Below, piece by piece: positions 57,214-64,000 of a stretch of DNA of 64,000 nt; position 1 is the stretch's first letter; every line of letters starts with the position of its first letter. The stretch is from JACCSI01 sp963815285. Its GTDB lineage: Bacteria > Acidobacteriota > Vicinamibacteria > Vicinamibacterales > UBA2999. A model generated the notes under the pieces. That model searched no databases and was not told the DNA's origin. It saw only the letters and a list, made by a program, of their open reading frames with translations. The DNA lies in contig CAWFGB010000007.1 of the NCBI GenBank assembly GCA_963815285.1, positions 62,001 through 126,000 of the forward strand. Reading direction: 5' to 3'. The translations under genes were made by a program, and so were the position numbers.

Positions 57214-59919
57214 TCACTCAGTGCGCAACGCAATCACCGGGTCGATCTTCAAGGCGCGTCTCGCCGGTACGTAGCAGGCGATGAGCGCGACCAGGATGAC
57301 GGTAAGCGGCACCGCGACAAAGGTGACCGGATCCGTGGCCGATACCGCGAAGAGCAGGCGTTCCAGGAGCCGCGTCAGCCACCAAGCGCCGGCCGCTCCG
57401 AGCACGCTGCCGACCAGAGCGAGGGTCAAGCCCCGCCAGACCACCAGTCGAATCACATCGCGCCGTGTGGCGCCAAGGGCGAGGCGCACGCCAATCTCCC
57501 GCGCGCGCTGCGACACCAGATACGCCATGACGCCGAACAGGCCGATCGCGGAGAGCGCGAGGGCCACGGACGCGAAGAGTGCCAGCAGATAGAGGTTGAA
57601 ACGGCGCGGGCCGAATGAATCGGCCAGCAGATCGGCGGCGTGCGCGACGTCATAGAACGCCACCTGGGGATGGAGCCGCCCGACGGCTGCGCGGATGGCC
57701 GGCAGATGGGAGGCAGGGTCGACCGCGCTTCGCCACACCAGATACATCGAGTTCCAGTTCGGCACTGCGAGACCGGAATAATAGATCATCGGTCCGGGCT
57801 CGACATCGAGACCAACGCTGCGCACGTCATCCGCCACGCCGATGATGGTGTGGGCCTCGTCGCCCAAACTGCGCGTGATGATCTTCTTGCCGATAGCATC
57901 GCCTTTCGGCCAATGACGGCGCGCCAGCGATTCGCTGACGATCATGAACGGGCTGGCATCCGGAGGATCGACATTGGAGAAGTCGCGGCCGGCGAGCGAG
58001 ATGCCCATGGTGGCGAAGTATTCCGGTGTGACGATGCGCCAATCGGTGGACGGCTGAACGCCTGCCGGCATTGGTTCACCAGGGATTTCGATCTCGGTCG
58101 CGGTGTTGCCGCCTGCGAGCGGCACATTGCTCGCCGTTGAGACGCCGACCACCCCGGGCATGGCGCGCACCTGCTCGACGAGACGCTGCCAGAACGCGAC
58201 GCGATTCGCCGCGGTGTCGTTCCGCAGCTGCGGAGGCAGCATGACCCGCGCCGTCATCAACGCCGGCACGTCAAAGCCCGGATTGACGTCTTGCAGGCGA
58301 ACGAAGCTGCGGAGCAGCAGGCCCGCGCCGATGAGCAGCGCGACGGACAACGCCACCTCCGCCACCGTGAGCACCGTACGAACATGTTGCCCTCCGGGTC
58401 CGGTCGTCGCGCCGCGGCTTGTGTCCTGCAGCGCGTGCCGGCCGCGCGCACGCGAGGCCTGCAGCGATGGGATGAGGCCGAAGAGCGCTGCCGAGGCCAG
58501 AGCCGTCACGGCGGCATAGGCGAGCACGCGGTGATCGATCGACACGTCAGCCAGGCGTGGGACGGCGTCTGCGGCATAGGTTGACAACAGCCGGATGGTC
58601 ACCGCCGCAAGGCCGACGCCAGCCACGGCGCCGGTGACAGCGAGCAGCAGCGATTCCATCATCCCGTGCCACAGGATCCGACCGCGCGACGCGCCAATCG
58701 CGAGACGAATTGCCAGCTCCTTCTGCCGTGTGGCGCCGCGCGCGAGCAGGAGATTGGCCACGTTGACGCAGGCGATCAGCAGCACGAGCGAGACCGCGCC
58801 CTGCAGGACGAGCAGCGACTCGCGAGTTTCGGCAGGCACCATCCAGTCGAAGAAGGTGACGAGGCGGACGCTCCACCCTTCGTTGTCTGCCGGGTATTGG
58901 TGCGCGAGGTTGGCGGCGATGGTGGTGAGCTCGGCCCGCGCTTCGTCAAGCGTGACGCTGGGGTTCAAGAGCCCGATGACCGTGAGCCGATGATCGCCCC
59001 GGTGACGCGCAGGATCCGGTGCCAGGGGAAGCAGCACGTCAGGATGGGAGTCCCAGCGGAACTGTGGTGGGAGCACGCCGATGATGGTGTGCGGGGCGCC
59101 ATTCAAGGTCAGCGTGGTGCCTAGGATGCCCGCGTTCGCCCCAAACGCGCGGCGCCAGAACCCATCGGTCAAAATTGCGACTCGTGTGGAGCCGCCTGGC
59201 ACATCTTCGTTGGCTCTGAAGTTGCGGCCGAGCGCCGGGGTGATGCCGAGCGCAGGCAGAAATTGGCTCGTCACCAGACCAGTACGGACGATCTCGACGC
59301 CTTGGTCCGAACCCATCGTCGCCGTTCCACCGGACGCGGCGGCGAGCGCCGTCCAGCTCGTGGTTTGTTCACGCCAGTCCAGGTAATTCGGGTGTGACAC
59401 GGTAAATTCCGGCCAACCCCGCTCGGGGTTGCTGTCGAAGATCCGGATGAGTCGATCGGGATCGCCGTACGGCAGCGGCCGCAGCATCACGGCATCGACG
59501 ACGGAGAAGATTGCCGTGTTGACGCCGACGCCCAGCGCCAGCGTCAGGGCGGCCACTGCCGCAAAGCCGGGGCTCTTGCGTAGTGAGCGGGCAGCGTAGC
59601 GCAGGTCCTGCAGGGCTGACTCGAGGAGCCTGGCGGGACGCGGCTGACCACATGCCGTACTGGGTGCGGGAAGCGCCCGCTCCGCCCGGTGCAGATCGCG
59701 CTCCAGGCCGGCGAGCAGGCGGTCGTTGAGGGCGGGTGTGTCATCGAGCTCTTCCCACGTCAGCCGCTCAGCCTCGTCGGCGCTCGAGCCCTGCGCGAGG
59801 AGGGACCGATATCGCTCCTCGAGATGAATCACGACCTCGTCAATCACGCTGCCATGAAGAGTCGGGTCGAGGCCGGACGTCTCGAGCCGTCGCCGCAATG
59901 CCGCCTTGAAGTCAAGCAT
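57214..59919 (-). CDS. ADOP-type ABC permease paired with PadR
   Basis: About 901 residues. Cytoplasmic N-terminal part (MLDFKAALRRRLETSGLDP ... VIHLEERYRSLLAQG), then two MacB/FtsX halves: SPGFAAVAALTLALGVGVNTA, LAIRLAIGASRGRILWHGMM, and REIGVRLALGATRRDVIRLVV, ending ARRALKIDPVIALRTE. Same architecture as the permease at 36307-38973. ATG 59919 overlaps the PadR stop by 8 nt, so translation is coupled. No ATPase nearby. The physiological role of ADOP proteins is not established. Confidence 0.9.
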   Translation of the reverse strand: MLDFKAALRRRLETSGLDPTLHGSVIDEVVIHLEERYRSLLAQGSSADEAERLTWEELDDTPALNDRLLAGLERDLHRAERALPAPSTACGQPRPARLLESALQDLRYAARSLRKSPGFAAVAALTLALGVGVNTAIFSVVDAVMLRPLPYGDPDRLIRIFDSNPERGWPEFTVSHPNYLDWREQTTSWTALAAASGGTATMGSDQGVEIVRTGLVTSQFLPALGITPALGRNFRANEDVPGGSTRVAILTDGFWRRAFGANAGILGTTLTLNGAPHTIIGVLPPQFRWDSHPDVLLPLAPDPARHRGDHRLTVIGLLNPSVTLDEARAELTTIAANLAHQYPADNEGWSVRLVTFFDWMVPAETRESLLVLQGAVSLVLLIACVNVANLLLARGATRQKELAIRLAIGASRGRILWHGMMESLLLAVTGAVAGVGLAAVTIRLLSTYAADAVPRLADVSIDHRVLAYAAVTALASAALFGLIPSLQASRARGRHALQDTSRGATTGPGGQHVRTVLTVAEVALSVALLIGAGLLLRSFVRLQDVNPGFDVPALMTARVMLPPQLRNDTAANRVAFWQRLVEQVRAMPGVVGVSTASNVPLAGGNTATEIEIPGEPMPAGVQPSTDWRIVTPEYFATMGISLAGRDFSNVDPPDASPFMIVSESLARRHWPKGDAIGKKIITRSLGDEAHTIIGVADDVRSVGLDVEPGPMIYYSGLAVPNWNSMYLVWRSAVDPASHLPAIRAAVGRLHPQVAFYDVAHAADLLADSFGPRRFNLYLLALFASVALALSAIGLFGVMAYLVSQRAREIGVRLALGATRRDVIRLVVWRGLTLALVGSVLGAAGAWWLTRLLERLLFAVSATDPVTFVAVPLTVILVALIACYVPARRALKIDPVIALRTE

Positions 59920-60265
59920 TGCCCGGCTCCGTGATGCGACTGATGGCGGCAACGAAGCGCTGCCAGCCCTTGCGCTGCTCGGCGAGGACCTTCCGGCCAT
60001 CGCGGGTCAGGCGGTAATAGCGCCGCCGGCGCTGGCCTTCTTTTTCCACCCAGGTTCCGGCAATCCAGCCGCGCCGCTCGAGGCGGTAGAGCAGCGGATA
60101 CAGCGACGCGACCTTGAACTTGACGTCCCCGGCGGAGCGCTGCTCGATCATCTGGCTGATTTCGTAGCCATGCCGCGCGCGCGCGTCGAGCAGCGACAGG
60201 ATGATGAGTTCGGCGGAGCCTTTCTTCAGTTCGCGGTCGAGGATGCGGTCGGTGATGACTGTCAT
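59912..60265 (-). CDS. PadR family transcriptional regulator
   Basis: A 117-residue winged-helix PadR protein: LIILSLLDARARHGYEISQM, KFKVASLYPLLYRLERRGWI and RRRYYRLTRDGRKVLAEQ. PadR regulators usually repress their own operon and an adjacent transporter until a ligand binds; this type pairs with ADOP permeases in Acidobacteriota. TATACT (60289-60284) is a likely -10 and falls inside a GATAT...ATATC repeat that may be the operator. Confidence 0.93.
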   Translation of the reverse strand: MTVITDRILDRELKKGSAELIILSLLDARARHGYEISQMIEQRSAGDVKFKVASLYPLLYRLERRGWIAGTWVEKEGQRRRRYYRLTRDGRKVLAEQRKGWQRFVAAISRITEPGNA

Positions 60266-60268
60266 AGC

Positions 60269-60291
60269 GATATGTTGCTGTGCAGTATATC
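60269..60291. promoter_or_regulatory. Possible PadR operator over the padR -10 box
   Basis: GATAT, 13 nt, ATATC, overlapping TATACT on the minus strand. PadR sites are often AT-rich dyads over the promoter of their own gene. The arms are short, so this is tentative. Confidence 0.35.
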
Positions 60292-60402
60292 ACGGCTTGG
60301 CGCGGTGCTGGGATCGGGGCGGGAAAGCGCCAAGTCGCGCGAGCGACGCAAGTCCAGAATGATATATTTGATCGGTTGATCTCCAACAGAGGGCGCCATC
60401 AT

Positions 60403-61221
60403 ATGCAGGTCATACGTTTAACGGCGGCCCCCCATGGCTTTGGCCAAACGTCACGCCGCGACAACTGGTGGGGGACGCCGCTCGTCGTCTTCACCGTGTT
60501 CACGGCGTTCATCGTCTACGCCACGTGGGCGGCTTTTCAGAACGCGCATTACATCCACGGTCCGTATCTCTCGCCCTTCTACGCTCCGGTGCTCTTCGCT
60601 TCTCCTGGTGACACGCACGGCCTGTCGCATGCGTGGTTCGGCGCCCAGCCGACGTGGTGGCCGGGCTTCGTCCCGTTCTCGCCGGCGCTGCTGATTCTTC
60701 CGTTCCCCGGACTCTTCCGTTTCACCTGTTACTACTACAGGGGCGCCTACTACAAAGCGTTCTGGGCCGACCCGCCGGCGTGCGCGGTGGGCGAGCCACG
60801 CAAGGGCTATCTTGGTGAGAACTCGTTTCCGCTCATCCTGCAGAACGTCCACCGCTACACCTGGTACATCGCGGTCATCTTCATCTTTCTGTTGTCCTAC
60901 GAGGCCTGGCGCGCGCTGTGGTTCCCGACCGCCGACGGCGGCTACCAGTTCGGCATCGGCGTGGGCACGCTCATCCTGATCCTCAACGTGGTGCTGCTGG
61001 CGTCCTACACGTTCGGCTGCCATTCGGGCCGGCACCTGCTTGGCGGCTTCAAGGACGAAGTCTCGAAGAGTGCGCTGACGAGCGCCTGCTACAACTGCAC
61101 CACCCAGCTCAACGTCAAGCACATGATGTTTGCCTGGCTGAGCCTTTTTGCCGTCGCGTTCGCTGACATCTACGTCCGGCTCTGCTCGATGGGGATCTGG
61201 TCCGACTGGAGGATCCTCTGA
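60403..61221 (+). CDS. Succinate dehydrogenase membrane anchor subunit (Sdh1-type)
   Basis: About 272 residues with five hydrophobic segments (e.g. PLVVFTVFTAFIVYATWAA, WYIAVIFIFLLSYEAW, GTLILILNVVLLASYTFG, FAWLSLFAVAFADIYVR). Length and position directly before the flavoprotein match the single-subunit anchor of mycobacterial Sdh1 complexes. Candidate quinone/haem-side His residues lie in QNVHRYTW and GCHSGRHLLGG. It anchors SdhAB and passes electrons to quinone. ATG 60403 is preferred over earlier in-frame starts; AGAGGG lies about 12 nt upstream. TGATG overlap with sdhA. Confidence 0.82.
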   Translation: MQVIRLTAAPHGFGQTSRRDNWWGTPLVVFTVFTAFIVYATWAAFQNAHYIHGPYLSPFYAPVLFASPGDTHGLSHAWFGAQPTWWPGFVPFSPALLILPFPGLFRFTCYYYRGAYYKAFWADPPACAVGEPRKGYLGENSFPLILQNVHRYTWYIAVIFIFLLSYEAWRALWFPTADGGYQFGIGVGTLILILNVVLLASYTFGCHSGRHLLGGFKDEVSKSALTSACYNCTTQLNVKHMMFAWLSLFAVAFADIYVRLCSMGIWSDWRIL

Positions 61222-63038
61222 TGGCCGCGTACGCCACCTATAACTACGACGTGCTCGTGGTCGGCGCCGGCGGCGCGGGGTTGCGCGCGGCCATCGAAGC
61301 TGCCACCGCCGGCGTGTCGGTGGGATTGATTTGCAAGTCGCTGCTCGGCAAGGCACACACCGTGATGGCCGAAGGCGGTATGGCGGCGGCCTTGTCCAAC
61401 AACGACGAGCGCGACAACTGGAAGGTCCACTTCGCCGATACCATGCGCGGTGGCCAGTACGTCAACAACTGGCGCATGGCGGAGATTCACGCCAAGGAAG
61501 CGCCGGACCGCGTGCGCGAGCTCGAAGGCTGGGGCGCGGTGTTCGACCGCACGGCGGATGGCCGCATCAACCAGCGCAACTTCGGCGGCCACCGCTACCC
61601 ACGTCTGGCCCACGTCGGCGACCGCACCGGCCTCGAGCTGATTCGCACGCTGCAGGATCACACGGTGTATCTCGGCGTCACCGTGCACATGGAGTACACC
61701 GTCATCTCGCTGATGCTCGATGGTGGCCGCGCGGCCGGCGTGGTGGCCTACGACCGCGAGCGCGGGCGCTTTCACGTGGTTACCGCCAAGGCCGTCGTGC
61801 TGGCCACCGGCGGTGTCGGCCGTGCCTACAAAGTCACGAGTAACAGCTGGGAAGGCACCGGCGATGGCCACGCGCTCGCATTTCGTGCGGGTGCCGAGCT
61901 CATCGATATGGAGTTCATCCAGTTCCATCCGACCGGAATGGTCTGGCCGCCTAGCGTCAAGGGCATTCTCGTCACCGAAGGCGTGCGCGGCGAGGGCGGC
62001 GTGCTCAAGAACAGCGAAGGCCGGCGCTTCATGTTCGACGACATCCCCGACAACTACAAACCACAGACGGCCTCCGATCCTGAAGAGGGCTGGCGCTACG
62101 TCACCGGCGACAAGAGCGCGCGTCGTCCGCCGGAGCTGCTGACGCGCGATCACGTCGCGCGCTGCATCGTGCGCGAGGTCAAAGCCGGCCGCGGCTCACC
62201 GCACGGCGGCGTGTTTCTCGACATCGCGTGGATCAAGGAGAAGCTGCCGAACGCGGCTGACCACATCAAGCGCAAGCTCCCGAGCATGTATCACCAGTTC
62301 AAGGAGCTGGCGGATCTCGACATCACCACCACGCCGATGGAGATTGGACCGACGACGCACTACATCATGGGCGGCGTTCGCGTGGATGCGGATTCCCAGA
62401 TGTCGACCATTCCCGGCCTGTTCGCGGCTGGCGAGTGCGCATCGGGCATCAACGGCGCCAATCGGCTCGGCGGCAACTCGCTCTCCGACCTCATCGTGTT
62501 CGGCAAGCGCGCCGGCGAGTATGCTGCCGAGTTCGCCAGGAAAAACGGGGCGGTGAAAATCAACACCAGCGAAGTCGACCAAGCGATCAAGGATGTCCTG
62601 ACGCCCTTTGACCGCGGCGCCGGCGGCGAGAACCCGTTCAAGGTTCAGGAAGAACTGCAGGAGACGATGCAGAGCCTGGTCGGCATCGTGCGTCTCGAGG
62701 AGGAGATGAAGGAGGCGCTCGCGCGCCTGCAAACCTACAAAGAGCGCATCACGCGCACCGGCGTCAGCGGCCACCGCGAATACAACGGCGGCTGGCACAC
62801 CGTCATCGACCTGCAGAACCTGTTGAACGTCGCCGAGACCATCACCCTGTCGGCCCTCGAGCGCAAGGAAAGCCGCGGCGGGCACTTCCGCGAAGATTAT
62901 CCCGAGAAGGCGGCCGAGTTCGGCACCTTCAACATCATGCTGAAGCAGGAGCCCGGCGGTGGCATCAAGGTGTCACGCGTCCCGCTGCCTGAGATGCCCG
63001 ATCACCTGAAGCAGGTGATCGAGGAGCAGAAGCAGTGA
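61221..63038 (+). CDS. sdhA: Succinate dehydrogenase / fumarate reductase flavoprotein subunit
   Basis: A 605-residue flavoprotein: YDVLVVGAGGAGLRAAIEAA (FAD Rossmann), GKAHTVMAEGGMAAAL (His for covalent FAD), IQFHPTGMVWP, LVTEGVRGEGGVLKN, and GANRLGGNSLSDLIVFGKRAG. It oxidises succinate to fumarate in the TCA cycle, or the reverse. The ATG overlaps the anchor gene stop. The 3' end contains CGATCACCTG-AAG-CAGGTGATCG, a perfect 10-bp inverted repeat in coding sequence (62999-63021). Confidence 0.95.
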   Translation: MAAYATYNYDVLVVGAGGAGLRAAIEAATAGVSVGLICKSLLGKAHTVMAEGGMAAALSNNDERDNWKVHFADTMRGGQYVNNWRMAEIHAKEAPDRVRELEGWGAVFDRTADGRINQRNFGGHRYPRLAHVGDRTGLELIRTLQDHTVYLGVTVHMEYTVISLMLDGGRAAGVVAYDRERGRFHVVTAKAVVLATGGVGRAYKVTSNSWEGTGDGHALAFRAGAELIDMEFIQFHPTGMVWPPSVKGILVTEGVRGEGGVLKNSEGRRFMFDDIPDNYKPQTASDPEEGWRYVTGDKSARRPPELLTRDHVARCIVREVKAGRGSPHGGVFLDIAWIKEKLPNAADHIKRKLPSMYHQFKELADLDITTTPMEIGPTTHYIMGGVRVDADSQMSTIPGLFAAGECASGINGANRLGGNSLSDLIVFGKRAGEYAAEFARKNGAVKINTSEVDQAIKDVLTPFDRGAGGENPFKVQEELQETMQSLVGIVRLEEEMKEALARLQTYKERITRTGVSGHREYNGGWHTVIDLQNLLNVAETITLSALERKESRGGHFREDYPEKAAEFGTFNIMLKQEPGGGIKVSRVPLPEMPDHLKQVIEEQKQ

Positions 63039-63060
63039 CGAGCACGAACGACACGAAGGA

Positions 63061-63084
63061 CACGAAGGGCACGTGCCCTTCGTG
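63061..63084. repeat. Perfect 24-bp palindrome between sdhA and sdhB
   Basis: CACGAAGGGCAC joined directly to GTGCCCTTCGTG, preceded by two further CACGAAGG words (from 63041). As RNA it would be a strong stem in the 81-nt sdhA-sdhB spacer. It has no T-run, so it is more likely an mRNA-processing or stability element, or a REP-type repeat, than a terminator. Confidence 0.55.
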
Positions 63085-63119
63085 AAGCCGGTGAACTGAT
63101 ACGAGGTTAGGACTCATAC

Positions 63120-63860
63120 ATGGAAGCCAGATTTCGCGTGTGGCGCAGCGAGCCGGGTGGCGTGGGCGCGCTGCAGGAATACAAGACCAGCGTGTCCGAG
63201 GGCATGGTGGTGCTCGACGCCGTGCATCGCATCCAGGCCGAGCAGGCGCCCGACCTCGCGGTCCGGTGGAACTGCAAGGCCGGCAAGTGCGGGTCGTGCT
63301 CGGCGGAAATCAACGGCGAGCCGCGGTTGATGTGCATGACGCGGCTGAATTCGCTCGACCTCAACGAGCCGGTGACCGTCGAGCCGATGAAGGCGTTTCC
63401 GCTCATCAAGGATCTGGTCACCGACGTCTCGTGGAACTTCTCGGTCAAGACGACGATCCAGAAGTTCAAGCCGCGTAAGCCCGATGCCGCCGACGGGACG
63501 TGGCGGATGGCGCAGAAGGACATCGATCGTGTCCAGGAACATCGCAAGTGCATCGAATGCTTCCTGTGCCAGGACGTGTGCCACGTCCTGCGCGATCACG
63601 GTAGGCACAGCGAGTTCATCGGCCCCCGGTTTTTCGTCTATGCGGCCCAGCTCGAGATGAACCCGCTCGACACCGCTGATCGTCTGGCCGATCTCAAGGA
63701 GAAGCACAACATCGGCTACTGCAACATCACCAAGTGTTGTACGGTGGTGTGCCCGGAACACATCAAAATCACCGACAACGCGATCATCCCGCTCAAGGAG
63801 CGCGTCGTCGACCGCTTCTACGACCCGTTGACGAGGCTGCTCCGCGTCTTCAAAGCGTAA
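63120..63860 (+). CDS. sdhB: Succinate dehydrogenase / fumarate reductase iron-sulfur subunit
   Basis: A 246-residue protein with a plant-type [2Fe-2S] ferredoxin domain (NCKAGKCGSCSAEINGEP, then LMC) and a C-terminal domain with CIECFLCQDVCHV and CNITKCCTVVCPEHIKIT for the [4Fe-4S] and [3Fe-4S] clusters. It carries electrons from SdhA to the membrane anchor. AGGA lies about 8 nt before ATG 63120. It is separated from sdhA by an 81-nt spacer with a palindrome, an atypical gap for this operon. Confidence 0.95.
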   Translation: MEARFRVWRSEPGGVGALQEYKTSVSEGMVVLDAVHRIQAEQAPDLAVRWNCKAGKCGSCSAEINGEPRLMCMTRLNSLDLNEPVTVEPMKAFPLIKDLVTDVSWNFSVKTTIQKFKPRKPDAADGTWRMAQKDIDRVQEHRKCIECFLCQDVCHVLRDHGRHSEFIGPRFFVYAAQLEMNPLDTADRLADLKEKHNIGYCNITKCCTVVCPEHIKITDNAIIPLKERVVDRFYDPLTRLLRVFKA

Positions 63861-63903
63861 AGTTCCAACCATCGAACGTCGGAACCATGGAGCGCTGGAA
63901 CTG

Positions 63904-64000
63904 ATGAGTGTCGACGTGCTCACCGAGATCCTGATTGAACGGCCCCCGGGCGTGGTCTCTGCCTACGCGTGCGACCCCGCCAATGCGCCGCAGTGGTATA
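63904..64000 (+). CDS. SRPBCC family protein (partial, runs off the window)
   Basis: The last 97 bases code for MSVDVLTEILIERPPGVV followed by AYACDPANAPQWY, the typical opening strand and helix of SRPBCC/polyketide-cyclase proteins, small ligand-binding helix-grip folds. ATG 63904 follows sdhB by 43 bp in the same direction. No C-terminal sequence is available, so the subclass is open. Confidence 0.75.
   Translation, partial: MSVDVLTEILIERPPGVVSAYACDPANAPQWY

Noticed and set aside
63061..63084. Rho-independent terminator between sdhA and sdhB
   Set aside because: The stem is perfect but there is no downstream T-run, and termination here would cut off sdhB.
1..64000. tRNA or rRNA genes, prophage, integrase, attachment sites, replication origin
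   Set aside because: I looked for these in the gaps between genes and found no cloverleaf-like sequence, rRNA segment, phage gene, integrase or DnaA-box cluster. A tRNAscan/Infernal run would be decisive.

Overview
The window is about 64 kb of high-GC bacterial chromosome, densely coding on both strands, with no rRNA, tRNA, CRISPR array, transposase or phage gene that I can see. The gene set suggests an Acidobacteriota genome, probably class Vicinamibacteria: two very long orphan FtsX/MacB-like permeases (ADOP type), one of them translationally coupled to a PadR regulator, several exported amidohydrolases and peptidases, a prepilin-like protein, and an Sdh complex whose membrane anchor resembles actinobacterial Sdh1. 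The taxonomic call is inference.

Layout. 1-6.2 kb: tail of an AlkA-type glycosylase, AraC regulator, DinB protein, an infA-rhlE-small Cys/His protein operon, and an acyl-CoA ligase/ACP/PlsC fusion. 6.3-15.5 kb: a degenerate diadenylate-cyclase-like protein, epimerase, M28 lipoprotein peptidase, PLP dehydratase, CCA/poly(A) polymerase-HD protein, GNAT-Nudix fusion, DUF1697 and M20 peptidase. 15.5-19.6 kb: a minus-strand operon (DUF4149, GAF/fRMsr, NAD-isocitrate dehydrogenase, PlsB-like acyltransferase, proline dehydrogenase). 19.6-27.4 kb: transketolase, a beta-propeller/gamma-glutamyltransferase fusion, prepilin, Bcp peroxiredoxin, a P1B-ATPase-like protein that has lost all its cytoplasmic catalytic domains, and a Spy/CpxP-like protein. 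27.5-34.1 kb: a divergent pair of giant transporter-like proteins (ATP/ADP-translocase-like membrane domain plus HEAT repeats; one also has two cyclic-nucleotide-binding-like modules). 34-47 kb: dihydrodipicolinate-reductase-like oxidoreductase, ADOP permease bracketed by two copies of a ~190-bp palindrome-ended repeat, hydrolase, UbiX, D-aminoacylase-like lipoprotein, second proline dehydrogenase, truncated hemoglobin, coiled-coil protein, frameshifted sulfite-oxidase-like gene, decayed PBP1a. 47.7-60.3 kb: two MacB-like permeases and a divergent adaptor without an ATPase, Tat-exported PLP aminotransferase, amidase, pirin, second D-aminoacylase-like protein, ADOP permease and PadR. 60.4-64 kb: sdhC-like/sdhA/sdhB and the start of an SRPBCC gene.

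The strongest non-gene signal is promoter architecture. At least ten genes carry a -10-like hexamer exactly 6 (sometimes 7) nt before the start codon and no Shine-Dalgarno sequence, as expected for leaderless mRNAs. In two divergent pairs (around 19.59 and 45.53 kb) the two -10 boxes overlap or contain the opposite gene's start codon. Other top candidates are the catalytically stripped P1B-ATPase, the transporter-HEAT-cNMP pair and the ~190-bp REPIN/MITE-like elements. Two likely single-base frameshifts (about 19565 and 46680) sit at G/C runs and may be assembly errors. All product calls come from reading motifs; no database search was run.
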